Origin: Enterococcus villorum
Lineage (GTDB): Bacteria > Bacillota > Bacilli > Lactobacillales > Enterococcaceae
DNA length: 46,337 nt
Direction: 5' to 3'
NCBI RefSeq assembly: GCF_007990225.1
Contig: NZ_BJWF01000020.1
Location: 1-46,337, forward strand
The position numbers and the translations under genes were made by a program. How positions within the stretch are numbered: position 1 is the stretch's first letter; each line of letters begins with the position of its first letter. Below, piece by piece: positions 17,249 to 25,159 of the stretch. The notes under the pieces are model-generated. The model saw only the letters and a list, made by a program, of their open reading frames with translations. It did no database searches and had not been told where the DNA came from.

Positions 17249-17280
17249 TTGATTTAATTATATGTTATATTTAATATACA
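17249..17280 (+). promoter_or_regulatory. Promoter of the GntR-LacI regulator with operator-like repeat
   Basis: TTGATT and TAATAT are 17 bases apart. ATTTAATATACA (17269-17280) overlaps the -10 box and is the inverted partner of AATATATTAAAT at 17163, matching 10 of 12 positions, consistent with autoregulation. Confidence 0.6.
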
Positions 17281-17304
17281 ATTAGAGAGAACGGAGGGTA
17301 TTCC

Positions 17305-18396
17305 ATGAATAAACCATTGTATCAAATGATTTATAATGAACTAAAGCAACAGATAGAATCAGGTAAATATGGGATTAATGAACTTTTACCTACCGAAAAA
17401 GAGCTATCTTCCACTTATCAAGTGAGTACGATTACAACAAAAAAAGCACTAGATTTATTAAAAGAAGAAGGATACATTGTTAGAAAACCCAGAAAAGGTT
17501 CAGTGGTCATCAGTAATAGAAAAAATGAAGCCAATTTCAATAAAATGATTATTGGCTTAGTGATAACAAATTTTTCTGATTTCTTTGGCACAGAAATCCT
17601 TCGAAGTATTTTAAATTATGAAGCTGATAAATTACATGTCATGGTAAAAATCACTTATGGCGATATAAAAAAAGAAAATGAGTTTATTCAAGAGTTAATG
17701 GATTCAGGTATTCAAGGATTAATTCTTTTACCTACGTCCTCCGAATATACTTCGCCAAAAATACTAGAATTAATTGCACAAGATTTTCCTATCGTCGTTA
17801 TCGATCGGTTAATGGACCAATTACCTGTTTGTAGTGTGCAAACAGATAGCTTTTCTGCGTCAAAAGAATTAATCAACTATTTATTTGATAAAAATCATCA
17901 CAAAATTGGGTTGATTACCTCTGACAGTCATGTCTCAACGATTGATGAACGCATTGATGGTTTCTTAGCCGCCCATGTTGACGCAAATCGTGCAGTTAGT
18001 CAAAAACAAATTTTTTCAGTAATTGATTCTGTTGTGCCTGGTTCTTCAAGAAATATTTCAGAAGACGTTGACTTGATTGTCGCATTTTTACAGCAAAATC
18101 CTACGATAACCGCATTGTTTGCTACAGAATATAATATTGCTTTGTTAGCTAAAAGTGCGATCGAACGACTAGCAAAAACAGTACCTAACGATTACTCAAT
18201 CGTCTGTTTTGATCATCCAACCATTAATCTATTTGATTTAAACGCCTTTATTTTTACTCATATTGAACAAGATCAAGCTGCTATAGGTGAAGAAGCCGTA
18301 AAGCTGTTGTTGAAAAAGATCAACGAACCAGCGCTCATCGAAAAAGTAAATCTTGGTTACCGATTGATTGAAGGCGATTCTGTCACTCGGATTTAA
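17305..18396 (+). CDS. GntR-type regulator with LacI-like sugar-sensing domain
   Basis: The 363-residue protein has an N-terminal GntR winged helix (residues about 4-70: ELLPTEKELSSTYQVSTITTK, LLKEEGYIVRKPRKGSVV) and a C-terminal LacI/periplasmic-binding-protein-like effector domain (IIGLVITNFSDFF, VIDRLMDQLPVCSVQTDSF, TALFATEYNIALLAK). This is the AraR-like architecture: sugar binding releases DNA. It stands divergent from the ABC/GH76 operon, which is the likely target. A terminator follows immediately. Confidence 0.92.
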   Translation: MNKPLYQMIYNELKQQIESGKYGINELLPTEKELSSTYQVSTITTKKALDLLKEEGYIVRKPRKGSVVISNRKNEANFNKMIIGLVITNFSDFFGTEILRSILNYEADKLHVMVKITYGDIKKENEFIQELMDSGIQGLILLPTSSEYTSPKILELIAQDFPIVVIDRLMDQLPVCSVQTDSFSASKELINYLFDKNHHKIGLITSDSHVSTIDERIDGFLAAHVDANRAVSQKQIFSVIDSVVPGSSRNISEDVDLIVAFLQQNPTITALFATEYNIALLAKSAIERLAKTVPNDYSIVCFDHPTINLFDLNAFIFTHIEQDQAAIGEEAVKLLLKKINEPALIEKVNLGYRLIEGDSVTRI

Positions 18397-18400
18397 TAAA

Positions 18401-18436
18401 AAAACGCTTGAAACAATCTTTGTCTCAAGCGTTTTT
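18401..18436 (+). terminator. Terminator of the regulator gene
   Basis: AAAAACGCTTGA-type arm (18401-18411) pairs with TCAAGCGTTTTT around a 13-base loop. The T-run lies within the second arm. Confidence 0.88.
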
Positions 18437-18491
18437 AAATAGTAATAAATTGCTATTTTTTATCTTTATAAATCATATCAAAATAAATATT

Positions 18492-19229
18492 TTAGATTTT
18501 AGCTCCAATATATCTATGGTTTTCCAAACCAAAAATAGGAGCAAATAAGACTTTCTTTTTATCCTGAATTATATTCATAATTGCATCCATTTTAATTATT
18601 TCAAGAGACTCTTCATGATACAATATCAAATATTCAATCTCGTCATTGAACTTATAAAGCCATTTCAACAAATCTAAATCTGCAGTTATCCTGTATGTAT
18701 GGTATATCTTATGACACCCATCATCTTTTTCTACGGCTGTATGCAAATGATGATCCATATACTCCATTAAAAAAATACTGTGCTCTTTATTTCCTATATA
18801 TTTTTTACTGCTTTCTATGTGTTTCTCCCAATTCTTTTTGATTGATTTTACAATATTGTTATGTGAATGTTCTTCAAAATTTTTGCTAACTGAATAATTA
18901 GTTATTTCTCCTATTCTGCTTTTTTCAAATTGTTCAGTAAAAATTTTTTCACTCTTTTGTTCTAATATAACTGACTCCATTTTTTGTTTTGCGCCTTTTT
19001 TATTTTCAAGCGAAGAAGTAATAGCAAAATGCTCAATAAATCCATTTTCAAATAAAAAATCTGGAAAATGACTATTTTTTTCATTAGGATTCGCATTATT
19101 GATCCACTGTTTTATTTCTTTAAATTCTTCTTGAGAGATTCCAAAACAATTTTCTATTTTCATTTTTCTTTGAATATTTTGAATACATTCCCATTCTTTA
19201 TTTTTTTGTTTTTTTAAATTTCTACTCAT
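18492..19229 (-). CDS. Unknown AT-rich accessory gene, 245 aa
   Basis: A soluble, Lys/Glu/Asn-rich protein starting MSRNLKKQKNKEWECIQN. Middle residues SHFPDFLFENGFIEHFAITSS and a C-terminal half with MEYMDHHLHTAVEKDD, DLDLLKWLYKFNDEIEYLILY and RYIGAKI are the only distinctive parts. I do not recognise the family. The PDF...E pattern recalls nuclease folds but the expected Lys is missing, so no assignment is made. The gene and the 440 bases upstream are more AT-rich than the neighbours and codon use leans heavily to A/T, which suggests acquired DNA. Confidence 0.65.
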   Translation of the reverse strand: MSRNLKKQKNKEWECIQNIQRKMKIENCFGISQEEFKEIKQWINNANPNEKNSHFPDFLFENGFIEHFAITSSLENKKGAKQKMESVILEQKSEKIFTEQFEKSRIGEITNYSVSKNFEEHSHNNIVKSIKKNWEKHIESSKKYIGNKEHSIFLMEYMDHHLHTAVEKDDGCHKIYHTYRITADLDLLKWLYKFNDEIEYLILYHEESLEIIKMDAIMNIIQDKKKVLFAPIFGLENHRYIGAKI

Positions 19230-19667
19230 ATATCTATCCCTACCTTTATATTCACAATATAAAGATTATACATAATCAGATTAAAAATATAACTATACAT
19301 ATTAAAAATTCTATTTTAAAATTTGTGTTTAAAATAAATATGTTTAACTTAAATTAATATTACATATATAATTTTCAGCCAAATATAAATAAAAAGAATG
19401 GATATGTAACCATTTGTAGATATCTACGTAATTTTTGTAACAGTTATTATATATTTTTATTCATCAGATTCATATCTTGTTCTTTCGAATAGAAAATTTA
19501 CGCTTTCTATCAAGATTGTATTTTTAATAAACAAAATGACAAGAACACCACTAAGCCTGTTTACTTTCTAAATCATGCAACTGTAGGTAAAATAAAAAAT
19601 AAGCAGGCCAGTTACATTTAAATAAAAACAAAGTTAATTTTATAAACTGATAGACGGAGGGATTAAT
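19230..19667. other. AT-rich intergenic stretch
   Basis: No convincing gene is seen. It contains a perfect 12-base palindrome GTAGATATCTAC (19416-19427), long A/T runs, and a loose GCCTG/CAGGC hairpin around 19555-19610. The promoters for both flanking divergent genes must lie here. Confidence 0.5.
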
Positions 19668-20252
19668 ATGTGTGGACGCTATTTTTTTGACTTATCCTCT
19701 GAAGAACTCAGAGCGTATTATGAGCAAGTTGCACCGCATGCCGTTGACAAACAGATCCATGTTGGTACGAATGAAATTTTCCCATCAAACTATGTGGTCA
19801 CTTTAGGAATGAATAATGAATCCGATCTCGTTCCTGGAATCACTCGTTGGGGCTTTGAGGGATTTAAAAAAGGCCAGTTGATGATTAATGCACGTGCGGA
19901 AACGGTAGAAGAAAAAAAGACCTTTGCCAAACCATTCAAAGAAACACGTTGTGTGTTTCCAATGTCTGGTTTTTACGAATGGGATGCAAACAAACAAAAA
20001 CTGTTTTTTACTAACCCTGGCAACAATGTTATTTATGTTGGGGGTTTTTATCGGATTCATAAAAAAGATGTTGGCTTCGAAACAGAATCAATTCTCATGA
20101 CAACTAGCCCCAATGAATCAGTTGCACCAATTCACGACCGTATGCCACTAATCGTAGAAAAAGATCATATCAAAGAATGGCTGACGGACTTAGATTTCGC
20201 TAGGAAGTATCTTACTGCTGATATGCCTGCATTACAACGTGTGCAAGCATAG
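19668..20252 (+). CDS. SRAP-family protein (SOS response-associated, HMCES/YedK type)
   Basis: A 194-residue protein starting MCGRYFF, where Cys2 becomes the N-terminal residue and forms a stable crosslink to abasic sites in single-stranded DNA. Other conserved residues are Asn in MINARAETV, Glu in SGFYEWD and His in APIHDRMPLIV. It shields and processes damaged DNA in the cytoplasm. The ATG follows GGAGGG by 6 bases. It is monocistronic here; no clear LexA box is visible upstream. Confidence 0.93.
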   Translation: MCGRYFFDLSSEELRAYYEQVAPHAVDKQIHVGTNEIFPSNYVVTLGMNNESDLVPGITRWGFEGFKKGQLMINARAETVEEKKTFAKPFKETRCVFPMSGFYEWDANKQKLFFTNPGNNVIYVGGFYRIHKKDVGFETESILMTTSPNESVAPIHDRMPLIVEKDHIKEWLTDLDFARKYLTADMPALQRVQA

Positions 20253-20434
20253 TATCACCACACTTTATCTCCGTTTACAATAAAAATTGATTTATTAAAG
20301 CATCCCCCATAATAGTTAGTTTTTTAGGTTTAACTTTTATGGAGGATCTGTTTTATTTCTAAAAAATAACAGGCATTGTTTAATGACTATATCTGCATTA
20401 AAATGGTGTAAATGATTAATTAGGAGGATAATAT

Positions 20435-20728
20435 ATGCCCAATTTAAACTGTTTTTCTGGCGGATTAGAAAGAAGTGAGCAAGCAATTAATATTCTTGAT
20501 GAATTACTTTCTGATAAGAATTCTGAACTTCATGATGATTTAAGAGCTGTTCTAATGAATTATAAAGGTGAACTCATTAGAAAAAGTTCAGGCATACCTT
20601 TTATTTTAAGCAGAATGAATTTGGATATCTCAAAAAGTTTACAAAAGAAAAATATCATTTTAACTAATACTCAAACAAGTAAACTTAAACAGTTAACTTC
20701 TCTATCTACTATCCATTATGGTTATTAG
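20435..20728 (+). CDS. Orphan bacteriocin immunity protein, enterocin A immunity family
   Basis: A 97-residue helical protein resembling immunity proteins for pediocin-like (class IIa) bacteriocins: ELLSDKNSELHDDLRAVLMNYKGELIRKSSGIPFILSRM-type core (ordered as helix 1 to 3), then ISKSLQK and a C-terminal STIHYGY. These proteins act inside the membrane face and block the bacteriocin bound to the mannose PTS. The ATG follows TAGGAGG at 8 bases. No structural bacteriocin gene with a double-glycine leader, transporter or regulator is found within several kilobases, so it looks like an orphan that protects against others' bacteriocins. Confidence 0.82.
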   Translation: MPNLNCFSGGLERSEQAINILDELLSDKNSELHDDLRAVLMNYKGELIRKSSGIPFILSRMNLDISKSLQKKNIILTNTQTSKLKQLTSLSTIHYGY

Positions 20729-20845
20729 CAGGACAACTTTCTTCGATCGTACGTTCTTTGAAGCTGTTATGACAGTCCACTGATTAAATGAAATAAGGAC
20801 AACACCATTTGCTCTTCACACGGCACTCATTTGAATTAGTTATTC

Positions 20846-20894
20846 CAACCATAAAAAAATTCCCTCTGACAATTCAAATTTTTTTATTCGGTTG
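20846..20894 (+). terminator. Hairpin after the immunity gene
   Basis: CAACC and AAAAAAATT pair with AATTTTTTT and GGTTG, with two small mismatches between. The stem is A/T rich with a T-rich tract after it. It lies about 120 bases after the stop. Confidence 0.6.
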
Positions 20895-21035
20895 TCTATT
20901 TTAATTTTAGTTTTTTATCTAAACAATCCTCTCTATCATCTAAGTAAATCAAAGGAATCATTAAGTTTTACCATTCGCTTTTTTATCCTGCGGTGATTTA
21001 CATCCATAACTAAAACAATACATCTCCTCTTGCAA

Positions 21036-21089
21036 GTGTCAAGACACCAATGGTAAAATAAATACCATGTCTTGACACCTCTTTTTTTT
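21036..21089 (+). promoter_or_regulatory. Nested palindromic hairpin with T8 in the nadC leader
   Basis: GTGTCAAGACA pairs exactly with TGTCTTGACAC, and inside ATGGTA pairs with TACCAT; T8 follows. It looks like an intrinsic terminator, but each arm (TGTCAAGACA, TGTCTTGACA) is also itself a near-perfect palindrome, as expected for two operator half-sites or full operators. It lies 128 bases before nadC, so it may be an attenuator or the operator of a nicotinate repressor such as NiaR. The latter is a guess. Apart from this and the hairpin above, the 488-base gap shows nothing gene-like. Confidence 0.65.
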
Positions 21090-21216
21090 GTCAAAAATTC
21101 TTACTCGCTTTAGTATCAAAATATCTTAGCAACTATTATCTAAATAATAAATAAGTTCAGTCTAAATAAACAAAAAGAACAAAAACTGACGGTGTCTTTT
21201 ATTTAGGAGGAAACAA

Positions 21217-22071
21217 ATGAATTACATTCAACTTAACGAACAACTCAAAGAATTTTTAATTGAAGACATTGGTCGTGGTGATCAAAGTGCAGCGATCTTC
21301 CCGGCATCAGAACGTGCCAGTGGGACTTTTCTATTAAAAGAATCAGGAATTATTTGTGGTCTTTGGTTAGCACCGATGATTTACGAGTTGCTTGGCGGAA
21401 ATGTTCAATTTACCTCTTTCGTCGAAGAAGGAACTTTCTTAGAAGCCAATACACCAATTGCCACAGTTTATGGCCCAATACAAACACTTTTGACAGGGGA
21501 ACGATTAATTTTAAATCTGTGGCAACGATTAGGTGGTATTGCTACAGCTACACATTTAGCAATTAAACAATTAAATGATCAAACGATTCGAGTCACAGAT
21601 ACTCGAAAAACAATTCCTGGATTACGACAACTAGATAAATATGCTGTTACTCAAGGTGGAGGCTTTAATCATCGAAAAGGATTAGATGATGCTATTATGC
21701 TAAAAGATAATCATATCGCTTTTTTTGGAAGCATCACCAAAGCAGTGCAGACAGCTCGAGAACAGAATGGTCACATGATTAAAATTGAAGTAGAGGTTGA
21801 AACAATTGAAGCCTTTAAAGAAGCCGTTGCTGCAAAAGTAGACGTCATTATGATTGACAATCAATCACCAAAAAAAATTTCACAATTCTTAGTTCACAAT
21901 CATCAAAAAATTATCACAGAAGCTTCTGGAAATATTACACTACAAAATATCCATGAATACCAAGGTTGTGGTGTGGATTACCTTTCTTTAGGTTTCTTAA
22001 CCCATTCCGTTTCTGCTCTCGATATTAGTTTTAATAGCAAAAATGGAAATGACAAAGTTACTATTTGTTGA
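21217..22071 (+). CDS. nadC: Nicotinate-nucleotide pyrophosphorylase (quinolinate phosphoribosyltransferase)
   Basis: A 284-residue enzyme converting quinolinate and PRPP to nicotinate mononucleotide for NAD synthesis. Signatures: LTGERLILNLWQRLGGIATAT, TRKTIPGLRQLDKYAV, GGGFNHRKGLDDAIMLKDNH, EVEVE and a C-terminal ASGNITLQNIHEY barrel end. nadA and nadB are not adjacent, so it would salvage quinolinate unless those genes lie elsewhere. AGGAGG is 6 bases before the ATG, and the nine bases CTAAATAAA at 21162 are complementary to TTTATTTAG touching that site, so an RNA hairpin could limit translation. Confidence 0.95.
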   Translation: MNYIQLNEQLKEFLIEDIGRGDQSAAIFPASERASGTFLLKESGIICGLWLAPMIYELLGGNVQFTSFVEEGTFLEANTPIATVYGPIQTLLTGERLILNLWQRLGGIATATHLAIKQLNDQTIRVTDTRKTIPGLRQLDKYAVTQGGGFNHRKGLDDAIMLKDNHIAFFGSITKAVQTAREQNGHMIKIEVEVETIEAFKEAVAAKVDVIMIDNQSPKKISQFLVHNHQKIITEASGNITLQNIHEYQGCGVDYLSLGFLTHSVSALDISFNSKNGNDKVTIC

Positions 22072-22078
22072 ATAAAAC

Positions 22079-22106
22079 AAAAAAGCCAGCGTTTTTATAC
22101 GCTGGC
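22079..22106 (-). terminator. Terminator between nadC and the P-type ATPase
   Basis: GCCAGCG pairs with CGCTGGC around an 8-base loop. T6 follows on the minus strand, so it mainly serves the ATPase gene, but nadC converges on it too. Confidence 0.85.
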
Positions 22107-22141
22107 CGATAGGATATACTCCCTTAAACTTAAAAAAATGT

Positions 22142-24811
22142 TTATACTTGTTCTTTTTGTACCTTCACCAGAATCAATTTTGTGATTTCCATCAAAATGA
22201 TCGTTACTAAAGCAATTCCCATACATGTTAAAACTTCAGTTAAACCAAATGCTTCTGGAATTGAAAAGACTTCTTTTAAACCAGGAATCATCGTTAAACA
22301 ATATAAGGCGCTACATACGACCACAGCAAGCAAGACACTACGATTTGAGAAAAATCCCGCTTGAATCGCTGTTTGTGTGTTCGAACGAGCTGGAAATGTT
22401 TGGAGTGTGCGACACCAAATCAGAGTAGAAAAGGACATAGCGACACCAAACTCAGGTGAATGCTGCATTCCTAACCATTGAGAAAAGATGACGGAAATCC
22501 CGATCAATACCCCACGGTAAGTAACAGAAATTAATGTTTTATCAGTAAAGATACCGGAATTTGGATCTCTTGGCGGTCTTTTCATTGTTGCTGGTTCTGC
22601 TTTTTCTGTACCGAGCGCAATCGCTGGTAAGGAGTCATTCACCAAGTTGATAAATAGTAACTGTAAAGCAGTAAATGGATTTGACCAATCAGCCACTAAA
22701 GCAAAAATAATGGCAATGATCGCCCCTAAATTTCCTGAGAATAAATAGGAAATGGCTTTTTTGATGTTGTCAAATACATTTCGCCCAACTTCTACAGCAC
22801 TCACAATCGAAGCAAAATTATCATCAGTTAAAACCATCGCCGCTGCATCTTTGGCGACATCCGTACCTGTCCCCATTGCTATACCAATGTCTGCTTGTTT
22901 CAACGCCGGTGCATCATTGACACCATCTCCTGTCATTGCTGAGATATGTCCTTTCGTTTGCCAAGCACGAACAATACGGATTTTGTTTTCTGGAGAAACA
23001 CGTGCATAGACCGTCACTTTCTCTAAAATTTCATTTAATTGTTCTTCGGATAACTCATCAAGTTCTGTCCCAGTAAGTGCTTGATCTCCATTGGCAAAAA
23101 TACCAATCTCTTTAGCAATTGCCACCGCAGTTGTTTTATGGTCACCGGTGATCATAATCGTTTTGATACCTGCACTTCTCGCTTCTTTGACTGCTTGTGT
23201 GACTTCATCTCTAGGAGGATCAATCATTGCAAGTAACCCAACTAAAATCAAGTCATCTTCATCTTCAAAAGACAAATTAATATTTTCAATTGGACGATAC
23301 GCAAAAGCTAAAACACGTAATGCTTTGTTTGAAAAAGCTTCGTTTTGCTCCTTAAATTTTTGCATCAATTCATCAGTCATCGGTACCACTTCACCGTCTA
23401 ACAAGACTTTTTTACTACGTGCAAAAACAATATCTGGTCCACCTTTAACAAAAAGGTATTGATTTTTATTAATGTTATGAGCTGTTGACATCAATTTTCG
23501 ATCAGAATCAAAAGGTAACTCAGCTTGTCTTGGATAATTATTACGAATCTCTTGGTACGGTTGATTTAACTTTTCACTAAAATCAATAAACGCAACTTCT
23601 GTTGGATCCCCTAGTTTTGTTCCGTCTTCACTGATTGAGGCATCATTGGCTAAGACACTGATTTCAATTAATCGTCTTTCATCATCGGTCCACTTCGTTG
23701 GGTCATTGGTAAAATCGCCTGTTGAACCATTTGCCAAATAATAATCAACAACCGTCATCTTATTTTGCGTGAGCGTTCCGGTCTTATCCGTACAAATAAT
23801 GCTGGTCGAACCAAGTGTTTCAACAGCTGGTAATTTACGGATAATGGCATGCCGTTTCGCCATTTTATTTGTTCCTAATGATAAAACGATCGTGACAATT
23901 GATTGTAAGGCCTCAGGAATAGCCGCAACTGCAACCGCAACTGCAAACATCACTGCACTTACAATATCTGCAGTTAAATCGCCTGTGCCCTCACCTAGAT
24001 AAATACGGAATAATTGAATTCCTAAAATAACTAATGATAAACCCAAAATGGCTAAACTTAATTTCTTGCTAAATTTATCTAACCCTCGTTGGAGTGGAGT
24101 CACTTGTTCCGTCGTTGATTCAAGTAAACCGGCAACTTCACCAATCTCTGTATTGTTTCCAGTTGCTGTTACTAAAAACTTCCCACGACCATAAGTAATA
24201 ATGGTTCCACTAAAAACCATGTTTACACGATCCCCAATCGGAACGGTCTGAGTAATGCTTGTGACTTCTTTTTCCGATGCCACGGACTCTCCGGTTAACA
24301 TTCCTTCATCAACTTTTAACGAGCCAGCTTCTAACAAACGACCATCCGCAGGAACATAATCACCTGCGTCCAGTAAAACAATATCTCCTACCACTAATTC
24401 ATTGGCAGGTATCGTTTTTTCTTTACCATCACGTATCACACGAGCGTCGGGTGCAGAGAGATTTTTTAATGCTTCTAAAGAGCCTTCTGCTTTTTTTGTT
24501 TGGATCACACTGATTACGGAGTTCAACATCAATACAGCAAAGATCACAAAAAATTCAATGTAATCGCCCATGACCATTTGAATCAAAGCAACAATCAATA
24601 AAACAATAACCATTGCATCTTTAAATGTTTCTAAAAACAATTTCCAAGTTGGTTTCTTAGGTGCTTCTTTTAGTTGGTTCAATCCATCTCTTTCTAGTTT
24701 TTCTTTTGCCTGTGATGTACTTAAACCATCTGCTGAGCTCTGTGTTTTTTGCATCAACGAGTCAATTGTTTCTTTATAGACAGTTCGCTGAGCTTGTTCC
24801 TTGTTTTCCAA
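22142..24811 (-). CDS. P2-type cation-transporting ATPase (Ca2+/Mn2+ class), Mn2+-riboswitch controlled
   Basis: The 889-residue membrane pump has the full P-type layout: N-terminal cation ATPase domain, actuator loop with LTGESV, phosphorylation site CTDKTGTLTQNKM, nucleotide-binding KGGPDIVFAR, hinge MTGDGVNDAPALKQADIGIAMG, and about ten membrane segments. The M4 motif is AVAAIPEALQS, as in calcium-type pumps of Listeria. The TTG start follows a GGGGG site. The upstream yybP-ykoY element argues that manganese export is its main role, as for such pumps in lactococci. Calcium specificity cannot be excluded from sequence. Confidence 0.93.
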   Translation of the reverse strand: MENKEQAQRTVYKETIDSLMQKTQSSADGLSTSQAKEKLERDGLNQLKEAPKKPTWKLFLETFKDAMVIVLLIVALIQMVMGDYIEFFVIFAVLMLNSVISVIQTKKAEGSLEALKNLSAPDARVIRDGKEKTIPANELVVGDIVLLDAGDYVPADGRLLEAGSLKVDEGMLTGESVASEKEVTSITQTVPIGDRVNMVFSGTIITYGRGKFLVTATGNNTEIGEVAGLLESTTEQVTPLQRGLDKFSKKLSLAILGLSLVILGIQLFRIYLGEGTGDLTADIVSAVMFAVAVAVAAIPEALQSIVTIVLSLGTNKMAKRHAIIRKLPAVETLGSTSIICTDKTGTLTQNKMTVVDYYLANGSTGDFTNDPTKWTDDERRLIEISVLANDASISEDGTKLGDPTEVAFIDFSEKLNQPYQEIRNNYPRQAELPFDSDRKLMSTAHNINKNQYLFVKGGPDIVFARSKKVLLDGEVVPMTDELMQKFKEQNEAFSNKALRVLAFAYRPIENINLSFEDEDDLILVGLLAMIDPPRDEVTQAVKEARSAGIKTIMITGDHKTTAVAIAKEIGIFANGDQALTGTELDELSEEQLNEILEKVTVYARVSPENKIRIVRAWQTKGHISAMTGDGVNDAPALKQADIGIAMGTGTDVAKDAAAMVLTDDNFASIVSAVEVGRNVFDNIKKAISYLFSGNLGAIIAIIFALVADWSNPFTALQLLFINLVNDSLPAIALGTEKAEPATMKRPPRDPNSGIFTDKTLISVTYRGVLIGISVIFSQWLGMQHSPEFGVAMSFSTLIWCRTLQTFPARSNTQTAIQAGFFSNRSVLLAVVVCSALYCLTMIPGLKEVFSIPEAFGLTEVLTCMGIALVTIILMEITKLILVKVQKEQV

Positions 24812-24867
24812 AATTCATCCCCCATTTTGTTTTTTCGTTACCAAATGGCATTCTGACTGAAAAAAAA

Positions 24868-24987
24868 GAGACCTAAGACAAATACAGATTTGTCTTAGGT
24901 CTCACCATTTCATACAATACCAGAAAACCATTCGGTTAACTTACTGTTGATATTATCACAACAAACGTTGTCGGTTACTCCCCTAAG
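24868..24987 (-). promoter_or_regulatory. yybP-ykoY Mn2+ riboswitch with overlapping terminator
   Basis: On the minus strand the leader reads CTTAGGGGAGTAACCGACAA, then ACCGAATGGTTTTCTGG and GGTGAGACCTAAG, the conserved loops of this manganese-sensing RNA. P1 is CTTAGG with CCTAAG. The 3' strand of P1 is also part of the terminator GAGACCTAAGACAAAT / ATTTGTCTTAGGTCTC, which is followed by T8. The two structures exclude each other, so Mn2+ binding should prevent termination and turn the ATPase on. Identified from remembered consensus and structure. A possible promoter (TTGCAA around 25034, TAGGAT or GATAAT around 25010) precedes it. Confidence 0.9.
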
Positions 24988-25116
24988 GAGATATTCAACT
25001 ATACTATTATCCTACATGAAGGAATAAAAAATTGCAACCCATTTACCTTGCACTCATTATTTTTTCATTATCTTTTTATTCCCGCTATCTCAATTTTAGG
25101 TTTCTTGTGTTTCTCA

Positions 25117-25125
25117 TGATATAAT
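25117..25125 (+). promoter_or_regulatory. Extended -10 promoter of the cardiolipin synthase gene
   Basis: TGATATAAT is an extended -10 element; no good -35 box is seen. The transcript would start near 25132, shortly before AAGGAGG. Confidence 0.6.
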
Positions 25126-25159
25126 ATTGATTGTTATTCTAAATAAGGAGGATACTGAT

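Noticed and set aside
18492-19229. Restriction-type nuclease call for the 245-aa unknown protein
   Set aside because: A PDF...E pattern is present but the following catalytic Lys is not where the fold needs it.
20735-20755. LexA-like box (TTCGATCGTACGTTC) near the SRAP and immunity genes
   Set aside because: It lies downstream of both genes and does not fit the Gram-positive LexA consensus well.
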